Positions 53,990 to 61,297 of a stretch of DNA of 64,000 bases are shown here, one piece after another; within the stretch, counting starts at the first letter, position 1, and every line of letters starts with the position of its first letter. Below the pieces are notes generated by a model. It did not search any database, was not told the origin of the DNA, and saw nothing but the letters and a program-made list of their open reading frames with translations. Where the stretch lies: the NCBI GenBank assembly GCA_015206785.1, contig JADEZQ010000006.1, positions 1 to 64,000 of the forward strand. The letters are read 5' to 3'. The position numbers and the translations under genes were made by a program. The DNA is from Quinella sp. 2Q5. GTDB taxonomy: Bacteria > Bacillota > Negativicutes > Selenomonadales > Selenomonadaceae.

Positions 53990-55447
53990 ATGGCATACGA
54001 GGCACTTTATACCCGCGGCAGACCCAAAACGCTCTTGCAGCTCGTTGGGCAGGAACACATCTCCAACGCGCTGGCGCGGGCGATTTCCGGCGACAAGCTC
54101 TCGCATGCCTATTTGCTGGTCGGCACACGCGGCACCGGTAAAACTTCCACGGCGCGGCTGCTTGCCAAGGCGATGAACTGCGATACCGTGCACGAGGCAC
54201 AATCGGCAGGGCGTCCACTCGAAAAGAAGGAGATTCCCTGCAACAAGTGTGATTCGTGTTTGAATTTCGATTCGTCGCCCGACAATGTTGAGTTCGACGC
54301 CGCAAGCAACCGTTCCGTCGAGGACGTCAACCGCCTGCTGTCCACGGCGTATCTGGCTCCGTTGCGGGCGCGCGTCAAGACCTTCATCATCGACGAAGTT
54401 CACATGCTCTCGTTCGAGGCGGTCAACTCAATCCTCAAGCTCATCGAAGAGCCGCCGCCCAACGTTGCGTTCTTTTTGGCGACGACCGAAATCAACAAGG
54501 TGCCAATGACAATTCGTTCGCGGTGCCAGGTTTTGAACTTCCGACTGATTCCGCAACAGACAATCGCGCCGTATCTGATGAAGCTGGCTCGGCGGCTGGA
54601 AGTCGACTTGCACGAGGACGCGGCGAAAAAAATTGCGCGGCTGGCTGAAGGTTCCATGCGAGACGCCCTGACATGTCTGGATCAGTGTTATGCGATGGCT
54701 GACGGGCAAATCACGCTCGACGACGTCAACGAAACGCTTGGGCTCATCAGCGACGAGAGGCTCGACGAAGTTATTGCCGCCGTCCGTGCCAAAGATCGCG
54801 CCGCCGTCGCCGCCGCCGTCACCAACGCGTTCAGTTCGGGGCTCGGAGCCAACGCCATTGCCGAAGCTCTGATAACTCGTCTGCGCGATATCCAGTTCGA
54901 GATGATTGCACGCGGCGAGAAAAATTTTTCCGAGCAAGACAGACTCATTGACGCGCTGCGAAAATCCGTCGGCGAGATGTACGGCTCCGGCATTCCCGAA
55001 ATAATTTTGGAGATGACGCTGATGAAGCTGGTCGCGCCCGCACAGAACTTCGCCGCGCCCATTCCAACCGTGCAACCGACGTCGACGCCCGTGCCCGAAA
55101 ATCTTGACGCGGGTCAAAAAATTTTCTATGATGTTGTGACTTCTGACGGGACCGACGCCGCGTTGAGGTCGATGCTCCAAAAGGCAGTCGTCACCAATTT
55201 CAGCGACGACACCTTGACGTTGACTTTCAAGACTTCGGCGATGGCCAGCACGTTCAAGAGCACACAGCTGACGAATTTCGAACGGGAGGCTTCTCAAGCG
55301 GCGGGGCGTGCGATAAAAATTTCCGTCGCCGTCGATGAGAACTTGCCGCCGCCCATTCTGAACAACATGGCAGAACCGGACCGAACCCATCTGTTAAACG
55401 CGATGAATATTTTTCGGGCGTCCGACGCCACCATAATCAACGAGTGA
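53990..55447 (+). CDS. dnaX: DNA polymerase III subunit gamma/tau
   Basis: A 485-residue clamp-loader ATPase. Walker A GTRGTGKTST, zinc ligands CNKCDSC, Walker B with sensor IIDEVHMLS, and SRCQVLNFR (Arg finger/sensor). Domain III and a C-terminal region follow. Length is intermediate between gamma- and tau-type products. ATG 53990 follows GGAGGGG. Downstream ybaB and recR are 13 and 3 bases apart. Confidence 0.96.
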   Translation: MAYEALYTRGRPKTLLQLVGQEHISNALARAISGDKLSHAYLLVGTRGTGKTSTARLLAKAMNCDTVHEAQSAGRPLEKKEIPCNKCDSCLNFDSSPDNVEFDAASNRSVEDVNRLLSTAYLAPLRARVKTFIIDEVHMLSFEAVNSILKLIEEPPPNVAFFLATTEINKVPMTIRSRCQVLNFRLIPQQTIAPYLMKLARRLEVDLHEDAAKKIARLAEGSMRDALTCLDQCYAMADGQITLDDVNETLGLISDERLDEVIAAVRAKDRAAVAAAVTNAFSSGLGANAIAEALITRLRDIQFEMIARGEKNFSEQDRLIDALRKSVGEMYGSGIPEIILEMTLMKLVAPAQNFAAPIPTVQPTSTPVPENLDAGQKIFYDVVTSDGTDAALRSMLQKAVVTNFSDDTLTLTFKTSAMASTFKSTQLTNFEREASQAAGRAIKISVAVDENLPPPILNNMAEPDRTHLLNAMNIFRASDATIINE

Positions 55448-55460
55448 GGAGATGTTTTCT

Positions 55461-55841
55461 ATGGCACAACAGGGATTCGACATCAACGCGATTCTCAAGC
55501 AGGCGCAGGCTTTGCAACAGAGCTTCGAGGCGAACAAGGCGAAACTCAAGCAGGAGACAGCCACGGCTCAAGTTGGCGGCGGCATGGTCTCTGCCACGGT
55601 GGACGGCGAGAAGGTCGTCAAGGAAATTAAAATCGCGCCCGAACTCGTTCAAGACGGCGACGTCAATGCGATTGAAGATTTGGTTGTCAGCGCGGTCAAT
55701 GCCGCCAACGCTCAGATCGACAAGAAGGTCGCGGCGAACATGGGTGCCTTCGCAAGCAACGCGCTCGGCGGGCTCAACCTCGGCGACATGGGCAACGTCA
55801 ACGATTTGCTCGGCAAGTTCCTCGGCGGTCCCAAAGCCTGA
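55461..55841 (+). CDS. ybaB: YbaB/EbfC-family nucleoid-associated protein
   Basis: A 126-residue protein with a helical N-terminus (MAQQGFDINAILKQAQALQQ) and the YbaB fold (AQVGGGMVSATVDGEKVVKE). The extended Gly/Asn/Leu C-terminus (ALGGLNLGDMGNVNDLLG) is atypically long. It binds DNA as a dimer. ATG 55461 follows GAGGAG, 13 bases after dnaX. Confidence 0.93.
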   Translation: MAQQGFDINAILKQAQALQQSFEANKAKLKQETATAQVGGGMVSATVDGEKVVKEIKIAPELVQDGDVNAIEDLVVSAVNAANAQIDKKVAANMGAFASNALGGLNLGDMGNVNDLLGKFLGGPKA

Positions 55842-55844
55842 CGC

Positions 55845-56444
55845 ATGAGTTCCAAAGCTATGGCGGCTCTGGTGGAGTCGCTGACAAAATTGCCGGGCGT
55901 CGGTGCCAAGACCGCTGCTCGGCTTGCTTATCATATCGCGGCGATGAAGTCCGACGACGTGGAGGAGCTTGCCTCGGCAATCCGTTCGGTCAAGCTCGAC
56001 ACGCACGCCTGCGAAATTTGCTTCAACACCATAGACGCCGACAAAACCGTCTGCGACATCTGCGCCTCAACCAAACGCGACGGCAAGATTATCTGCGTCG
56101 TCAAGGACGCCAAAGATCTCGACGCCATTGAACGCGCGGGAACTTTCAACGGCAAGTATCACGTCACGGGCGGGCTGATATCGCCGTTGGCGGGCGTTTC
56201 GCAGAATGATATCCGTCTGCGCGAACTGGTCAACCGCGTCGGCACCGACAGCATAGAAGAAGTCATCATCGCCTTTGAACCGACGGTTGAGGGCGACGCG
56301 ACGTCGCTGTTCATTGCGCGGCTGCTAAATCCTGTCGGCGTCAAAGTCACCAAGCTTGCGCGGGGTCTGGCGGTCGGCGCAGACTTCGCGGGCACAGACT
56401 CGTTGACGTTGGCGAAGGCGATTGAAAACCGCGTACCCATCTGA
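55845..56444 (+). CDS. recR: Recombination protein RecR
   Basis: A 199-residue RecR. Helix-hairpin-helix (LTKLPGVGAKTAARLAYHI), C4 zinc finger (CEICFNTIDADKTVCDIC), Toprim domain (IICVVKDAKDLDAIER), and a C-terminal Walker-like segment. It acts with RecF/RecO in gap repair. It starts 3 bases after ybaB. Confidence 0.96.
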   Translation: MSSKAMAALVESLTKLPGVGAKTAARLAYHIAAMKSDDVEELASAIRSVKLDTHACEICFNTIDADKTVCDICASTKRDGKIICVVKDAKDLDAIERAGTFNGKYHVTGGLISPLAGVSQNDIRLRELVNRVGTDSIEEVIIAFEPTVEGDATSLFIARLLNPVGVKVTKLARGLAVGADFAGTDSLTLAKAIENRVPI

Positions 56445-56450
56445 AATTTT

Positions 56451-56518
56451 GCCGCAGACAGCGGCGGGTCTTACGTCATTGCTCGCGGTCGTGTTGTCGG
56501 CTAAGGTGACGGGTGACG
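56451..56518. repeat. Internally deleted copy of the multi-hairpin element
   Basis: It begins with the element's 24-base left end (GCCGCAGACAGCGGC...) and closes with the right-end sequence GTTGTCGGCTAAGGTGACGG, but the three hairpins are replaced by a short GC-rich spacer. It sits directly upstream of a full copy (R4). Confidence 0.85.
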
Positions 56519-56558
56519 CGTCAGTAATTCAATGCGATAATCTCCTTTAAGTTTTTTT

Positions 56559-56715
56559 GCCGCAGACAGCGGCGGGTCTTACTTTTCTTTGCTGGTCCAA
56601 AGAAAAGTAAGCAAAAGAAAGGACCTCCGAGCCGGCAACGACGCATCACGTCGTCGTATGCCGGCGACCGCCCATCCTTGGGCGGTCGTGTTGTCGGCTA
56701 AGATGACGGGTGCGT
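56559..56715. repeat. Multi-hairpin intergenic element, copy R4
   Basis: The left end GCCGCAGACAGCGGCGGG is followed by the 13-bp stem TTACTTTTCTTTG (56579-56591) / CAAAGAAAAGTAA (56598-56610), then the GCCGGC and GACCGCCC/GGGCGGTC repeats, and the GTTGTCGGCTAAGATGACGG right end. With the deleted copy it fills the 325-base recR-aminotransferase gap; no gene is seen there. Confidence 0.93.
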
Positions 56716-56725
56716 TCGGCAAATC

Positions 56726-56762
56726 AAAAACCTCTCGGCGAAATTCGTCGGGAGGTTTTTTC
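56726..56762. terminator. Bidirectional intrinsic terminator after recR and the aminotransferase gene
   Basis: AAAAACCTC ... GGAGGTTTTT around a 16-base inner segment, with A/T tails on both sides, between convergent genes. Confidence 0.82.
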
Positions 56763-56769
56763 GTGTCGG

Positions 56770-57936
56770 TCACTTGTGGGATTTCATGAAGTGTTCGATT
56801 CGATTCAGAGCCTCGGAAATTTTTTCGACGCTCGTGGCGTATGAACAGCGCACGTGCCCCGCACCGCATTTGCCGAACGCCGTGCCCGGCACCAGAGCCA
56901 CGTGCTCGGCTTGAATCAGTTGTTCGGCAAAAGCTTCGCTCGTGAGCCCGCTCCTCGTGATGTCGGGGAAGATGTAGAACGCGCCGCGCGGCTCGAAGCT
57001 GTCCATGCCCAAAGTTTTGAAGCCGTCGTAAATCAGTCGGCGTCGCCGGTCGTAATCGGCAACCATCTTGAGCATGTACTTTTCGCCGCGCTTGAGAGCC
57101 TCGACCGCCGCCATCTGCGCGGTTATCGGTGCGCAAAGGATCGTGTACTGGTGAATCTTGGTCATCGCGGCAATGAAGTCGGGGTTCGACAGCGCGTAAC
57201 CGATTCGCCAGCCGGTCATGGCGTACGCCTTGCTGAAGCCGTTGAGCAGAATGGTACGGTCTCGCATCTTCGGCAGGGCGGCAAAACATTCGTGAACGGA
57301 GCCATAAGTCAGGTCGCCGTAAATCTCGTCGCTGATAACAACCAGGTCGTGAGCCTCGGCGAAGTCGGCAAGCTTAAGCAAATCGTTGCGTTCCATAATC
57401 GCGCCCGTCGGGTTGTTCGGGTAGCCGATGAGCAGAACTTTGGTGCGCGGCGTGATGAACGGTTCCAATTCCTCCGGCGTAATGCGGAATTCGTTTTCGA
57501 TTTTGGCGGGCACGCTCACGGGCACACCGTTCGCCAAAAATGTGCAAGCCTGATAGGAGACGTAGCAGGGTTCGGGAATCAGAACTTCGTCGCCGGGGTT
57601 GAGTATGGCTCTGAGCGCAATGTCAAGGGCCTCGCTCACGCCGACGGTCACCAAAATTTCCGTGTCGACGTCGTAGCTGATGTTGAACTTGTCGGCGTAG
57701 TGGTTGGCAATCTCCGTGCGCAGCTTGAGCATGCCGCGGTTGGCTGTGTAGCTGGTGTAGCCGCGTTCCAAACCGTAGACGCAACTCTCACGAATCGGCC
57801 AGGGCGTCACGAAGTCAGGTTCACCCACGCCCAATGAGATGACGTCTTGCATTTTGGCGGCGATGTCGAAAAATTTTCTGATGCCGCTCGGCGCGACAGA
57901 CTTGACCGATTGCGACAGCTTGTCAGCCCACGTCAT
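56770..57936 (-). CDS. PLP-dependent aminotransferase, class I (aspartate-type)
   Basis: A 388-residue fold-type I aminotransferase. GVGEPDFVTPWPIRE, YNPTG-like IGYPNNPTGAIM, SDEIYGDL and the PLP-lysine in NGFSKAYAMTGWRIGY. C-terminal Arg in HVRCSYATS. The substrate is not certain. The start overlaps the stop of the Lrp-type regulator (ATGA), so the two genes are coupled and the regulator may control this enzyme. Confidence 0.92.
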   Translation of the reverse strand: MTWADKLSQSVKSVAPSGIRKFFDIAAKMQDVISLGVGEPDFVTPWPIRESCVYGLERGYTSYTANRGMLKLRTEIANHYADKFNISYDVDTEILVTVGVSEALDIALRAILNPGDEVLIPEPCYVSYQACTFLANGVPVSVPAKIENEFRITPEELEPFITPRTKVLLIGYPNNPTGAIMERNDLLKLADFAEAHDLVVISDEIYGDLTYGSVHECFAALPKMRDRTILLNGFSKAYAMTGWRIGYALSNPDFIAAMTKIHQYTILCAPITAQMAAVEALKRGEKYMLKMVADYDRRRRLIYDGFKTLGMDSFEPRGAFYIFPDITRSGLTSEAFAEQLIQAEHVALVPGTAFGKCGAGHVRCSYATSVEKISEALNRIEHFMKSHK

Positions 57937-58412
57937 GGCGCAACCACCAGCCTGCGGTCTCGTTCGGTGTCTTCCATAATCACGCCGTCTTTCTTGTACG
58001 CCTTCAACATGAAGTGACTGCGCGTCTGCGTTACCCCTTCAATCGGTGCCAGCCGCGTCGCCACGAAGTTTGCCACGTCCTTTAGCGATTTGCCTTCGAT
58101 GATGACCAGCAGGTCGAAGTTGCCGCTCATAAGATAAACCGTGCGCACCTCGTCGAAGCGATAAATCCTCTCGGCAATGGCGTCGAAGCCGACTTCACGT
58201 TGCGGCGTCAAATTGATCTCGATGACCGCCGTGACGATGTCGTCGCCGAACTTTTCCCAGTTAATCAGCGCACCGTACGAGAGAATAATTTTCTCCTTCT
58301 CCAGAACGTCGATGTCCTTCTCGATTTCGTACTCGGACTTCTGCAACATGCTCGCCAGCTCGCCCGTCGACAGGCGCGCGTTGTGCTCAAGCAGTTCCAA
58401 AATCTCTTTCAT
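57933..58412 (-). CDS. Lrp/AsnC-family transcriptional regulator
   Basis: 159 residues: N-terminal winged helix (LLEHNARLSTGELASMLQKSEYEIEKDI), then an alpha/beta RAM ligand-binding domain (TAVIEINLTPQREVGFDAIA, VYLMSGNFDLLVIIEG). These proteins sense amino acids and regulate neighbouring genes. ATG 58412, 9 bases after the FliB-like gene; the stop overlaps the aminotransferase start. Confidence 0.94.
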   Translation of the reverse strand: MKEILELLEHNARLSTGELASMLQKSEYEIEKDIDVLEKEKIILSYGALINWEKFGDDIVTAVIEINLTPQREVGFDAIAERIYRFDEVRTVYLMSGNFDLLVIIEGKSLKDVANFVATRLAPIEGVTQTRSHFMLKAYKKDGVIMEDTERDRRLVVAP

Positions 58413-58421
58413 GTGACCACC

Positions 58422-59435
58422 TCATTCCATCATCAGCGCATAAAAAATTTCCGCGTCGTGCAGCTCGGCGAAGGTTCTGATTGCCGACATTCCGCCGCGG
58501 CTGTGATCAAGTTTGTCGCTCAGCATGCACAGCAGTTCAAAAAAATTTTCGACGGTCAGCCGCGACTTAGCCACCGCCGTCAACACCGCCGCGAACTCAG
58601 CCACGCGCCACGCCGTCACGAAGACGCGAACGTTGAGCCTCACATCGCCGACGAACGCGCACGGATAGAGCCGCATGAAAAATTCGTTGACGAGATAATT
58701 TTCCGGCATGGGCGCGAAGGTCTGCAGGTTCGGCAAAATTTTTTCGCGGGCAGTCAGATACGTTTCGACCAGCCGCGATTTTTTTTCGACGGTCAGGTTC
58801 GCGTCGTACGTCTCGCCAAAAATTTCGACCACAGCGGCGGCATGGCTCTCGGCGTCGAATTCCACGGGCGCGGATTTTTCGCCGAAGTGCTCGCAAAGTT
58901 TTCGCAACCGCTGATTAATCGACAGCTCCCGCCGCTGAAGGATGTCGATTGCCGCTCGCTGTTCGGATAAAAATTTTTCGGCGGGCATTGAGAGTTTCGT
59001 CGTGAAGTCGAAGATCATTCGCGCGGTCAAACTGTCGACGGTCTCGAAGGCAATCGGGCGCAGGAGAATTTCCGTCGCCGCCAACGGGCAAGTCAGCGTC
59101 ATTGCCTGCAGAAAAATTTCGTCGGTCAGCTTGTATGTCACCCGCGGGAAACTTTGACAGACCGCCGCCAAAAAATCTTCGCCGCGCTTGAGCTGCAGTC
59201 CGCACAAAAAATTTTCGTCCAGGAACGGACACGTGCCCGAAGGTTTCATCTGCAGGACGCACTTGCCGTCAAGTTCGGTGACGTGGCGCAGGAACTCATC
59301 GCCGTCGGGCAGCTCGGAATATTTTTGCCGCGTATCCTCATCAACGACGACGTTCCAATCGTGGCAACAGCGCGCGTCGCAAAGTCGTCCGTCGCAACGA
59401 AAATCCTTGACGTAAGTCGGGCGCAGAACTTTCAT
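58422..59435 (-). CDS. FliB-family protein (flagellin lysine N-methylase-like)
   Basis: A 337-residue protein with a cysteine-rich N-terminus of the FliB type: FRCDGRLCDARCCHDWNV, GKCVLQMKPSGTCPFLDENFLCGL and AAVCQSFPR, suggesting an iron-sulfur or metal site. The rest is helical. FliB methylates flagellin lysines in Salmonella, but no flagellar gene lies in this window, so the substrate may be different. The start ATG 59433-59435 overlaps the oxidoreductase stop (ATGA); a GTG 24 bases upstream is a weaker option. Confidence 0.8.
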   Translation of the reverse strand: MKVLRPTYVKDFRCDGRLCDARCCHDWNVVVDEDTRQKYSELPDGDEFLRHVTELDGKCVLQMKPSGTCPFLDENFLCGLQLKRGEDFLAAVCQSFPRVTYKLTDEIFLQAMTLTCPLAATEILLRPIAFETVDSLTARMIFDFTTKLSMPAEKFLSEQRAAIDILQRRELSINQRLRKLCEHFGEKSAPVEFDAESHAAAVVEIFGETYDANLTVEKKSRLVETYLTAREKILPNLQTFAPMPENYLVNEFFMRLYPCAFVGDVRLNVRVFVTAWRVAEFAAVLTAVAKSRLTVENFFELLCMLSDKLDHSRGGMSAIRTFAELHDAEIFYALMME

Positions 59436-60052
59436 CGGATAAAGTGCGTGCCGATCCACTCTTCCTTTTCGGGCAGACCGAACTGTTCACGACCGAGCGC
59501 AATCGACTTCATCAGGAAGATCATGTTTCGGGCGAGGGTTCGCATCGTCTGCAAGCCTTCGGCGTCTTGATTCGCGTCGCCCGGTTCCATGCCGTAAACC
59601 ATATTCCAATATTGGCTGGAGACGACGGGCATGTTCGTTATCGTGAAATACTTGTTGAGCACATCGAACGACGAGCTTGCTCCGCCGCGCCGACATATGA
59701 CGACACTTGCGCCGACCTTCATGGTCTTGTCGACGTTGAACGTGCTGAAGAACAATCTATCCAGAAACGCGAGCACCGTGCCGTTGGGAGAGCCGTAATA
59801 GACGGGCGCACCGACGACGAGCCCATCAGCCGCGGCGAACTTTGGCGCAGTTTCGTTGACGATGTCGTCGAAGGCGCACCGACCAAGCTTGAAGCATTGT
59901 CCGCAGCCGACGCACCCGCGGATAATTTTGTTGCCGACGTGAACAATCTCCGTTTCAATCTGCGCGGCGTCAAAAATTTTCACCATCTCGTTGAGCGCGA
60001 CGGCGGTGTTGCCCTTTGTGTGTGGCGAGCCGTTGATCATCAGAACTTTCAT
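59432..60052 (-). CDS. NADPH-dependent FMN reductase / flavodoxin-like oxidoreductase
   Basis: A 206-residue flavodoxin-fold protein. MKVLMINGSPHTKGNTAVALNEM (phosphate loop), CVGCGQCFKLGRCAFDD (four-Cys motif typical of iron-sulfur flavoproteins), and APVYYGSPNG. It likely binds FMN and perhaps one 4Fe-4S cluster. The reaction is not known. ATG 60052 follows AAAGGAG. It heads the set with the FliB-like, Lrp and aminotransferase genes. Confidence 0.88.
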   Translation of the reverse strand: MKVLMINGSPHTKGNTAVALNEMVKIFDAAQIETEIVHVGNKIIRGCVGCGQCFKLGRCAFDDIVNETAPKFAAADGLVVGAPVYYGSPNGTVLAFLDRLFFSTFNVDKTMKVGASVVICRRGGASSSFDVLNKYFTITNMPVVSSQYWNMVYGMEPGDANQDAEGLQTMRTLARNMIFLMKSIALGREQFGLPEKEEWIGTHFIR

Positions 60053-60145
60053 GTTGAGCACTCCTTTCACGCCAAATATTTTGACGCGAGCGACGAAAAT
60101 CCTTCGCCAAGCGGAATATCTTGTCGGGCAAGTCGTCCGCCGTGT

Positions 60146-60174
60146 TTGACTTTGACGGGCTTGCAATGTAAAAT
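60146..60174 (+). promoter_or_regulatory. Sigma-70-type promoter for the P-loop/Asp23 gene
   Basis: TTGACT (60146-60151), 17 bases, TAAAAT (60169-60174). It lies 43 bases before the start and is divergent from the oxidoreductase gene. Confidence 0.78.
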
Positions 60175-60216
60175 TCTACGCGGCGAATGGTTACGAGCAA
60201 AGAGGAGAAAATTTTC

Positions 60217-61077
60217 ATGGACGTTATAGCATTGGTTGGACCGAGCGGCACCGGCAAGAGCCATCGAGCGTTGCAGGTGGCGCGTGAACACGGTGCCGAC
60301 GCCATCATCGACGACGGCATCCTGATTAAGGACGGGCACATCGTCGCGGGCGAAAGTGCTAAGACCGAGAAGAGCCGAATCATGGCGGTGCGCCGAGCGA
60401 TTTTCGTTTTGCCAGGTCATGCCGACGACGTTCGCAACGCCATCCAACGCATTCAGCCGCACAGGATTTTAGTCATCGGCACATCGGAAAACATGGTGCA
60501 CAAAATCACCAAGACGCTGCGTCTGCCGTCCATTCAACTCATCGTTCGCATAGAAGACATCGCCTCGCGTGCGGAAATTGCCACCGCGCAGTTCCATCGC
60601 CTTAAAGAGGGCAAACACATAATTCCCGTGCCGACCATCGAGCTCAAGCCGCATTTCAGCGGTTACCTCGTCAATCCTCTGCAGTCCATCTTCAAGCAGT
60701 CCAACGTTCGCAGACGCAAGCTCGGCGAAAAGTCCATCGTGCGCCCGGTCTTCAGCTACTACGGCAAGCTCATCATCGACGATACGGTTATCCGCTCCAT
60801 CGTCGAGAAAATCGTCAAGGCGCGTGAATTCGTCAAGACGCTCAAGAATGTCACCGTCAAACACCTGCGCCGCGGCGAAGAGGATCGCGGGCTGACCATC
60901 TCTTGCGAAGTCGTCTTGAGCTACGGCAACCACATTCCCACGCTGATTCAGCAGACGCAGAGCAAAATTCGTGAGGCAGTCGAATTCACCACGGGCATGA
61001 TCGTCCAAGCGGTGGATATCAGCGTTCGCGCGCTGTATGTTGAGCCGCGACAGCCCCTGCGTGCAAAACTCTGGTGA
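60217..61077 (+). CDS. P-loop ATPase fused to an Asp23/Gls24 domain
   Basis: 286 residues: an N-terminal nucleotide-binding domain (MDVIALVGPSGTGKSHRALQ, Walker A; HRILVIGTSENMV), then an Asp23-family envelope-stress domain (about 165-270; YYGKLIIDDTVIRSIVEKIV and VDISVRALYVEP). Asp23/Gls24 proteins occur in many Firmicutes, often associated with the envelope. The role of the fusion is not known. ATG 60217 follows AGAGGAG 9 bases upstream; an earlier ATG at 60187 has no site. Confidence 0.88.
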   Translation: MDVIALVGPSGTGKSHRALQVAREHGADAIIDDGILIKDGHIVAGESAKTEKSRIMAVRRAIFVLPGHADDVRNAIQRIQPHRILVIGTSENMVHKITKTLRLPSIQLIVRIEDIASRAEIATAQFHRLKEGKHIIPVPTIELKPHFSGYLVNPLQSIFKQSNVRRRKLGEKSIVRPVFSYYGKLIIDDTVIRSIVEKIVKAREFVKTLKNVTVKHLRRGEEDRGLTISCEVVLSYGNHIPTLIQQTQSKIREAVEFTTGMIVQAVDISVRALYVEPRQPLRAKLW

Positions 61078-61089
61078 CCGAAAAAATTT

Positions 61090-61124
61090 AACCGCCCGAA
61101 AAATTTCGAGCGGTTTTAAATTTG
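61090..61124 (+). terminator. Intrinsic terminator after the P-loop/Asp23 gene
   Basis: AACCGC (61090-61095) / GCGGTT (61110-61115), then TTAAATTT. It is imperfect but well placed, 12 bases after the stop. Confidence 0.7.
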
Positions 61125-61134
61125 CGGATTCATT

Positions 61135-61291
61135 GCCGCAGACAGCGGCGGGTCTTACTTTTCTTTGCGGGTCCAAAGAAAAGTAAGCAAAAGAAAGGAC
61201 CTCCGAGCCGGCAACGACGCATCACGTCGTCGTATGCCGGCGGCCGCCCGTCCATGGGCGGCCGGGTTGTCAGCTAAGGAGACGGGTGACG
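61135..61291. repeat. Multi-hairpin intergenic element, copy R5
   Basis: Nearly identical to R4: the 24-base left end, the 13-bp stem TTACTTTTCTTTG (61155-61167) / CAAAGAAAAGTAA (61174-61186), the GCCGGC and GGCCGCCC/GGGCGGCC repeats, and the right end GTTGTCAGCTAAGGAGACGG. It fills the gap between convergent genes and ends 6 bases before the lonB stop. Confidence 0.94.
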
Positions 61292-61297
61292 AAAGCG

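Noticed and set aside
54626-54632. Run of seven A in dnaX as a frameshift site for a gamma product
   Set aside because: It lies near codon 213, too early to yield a functional gamma subunit, and such A-runs are common throughout this DNA.
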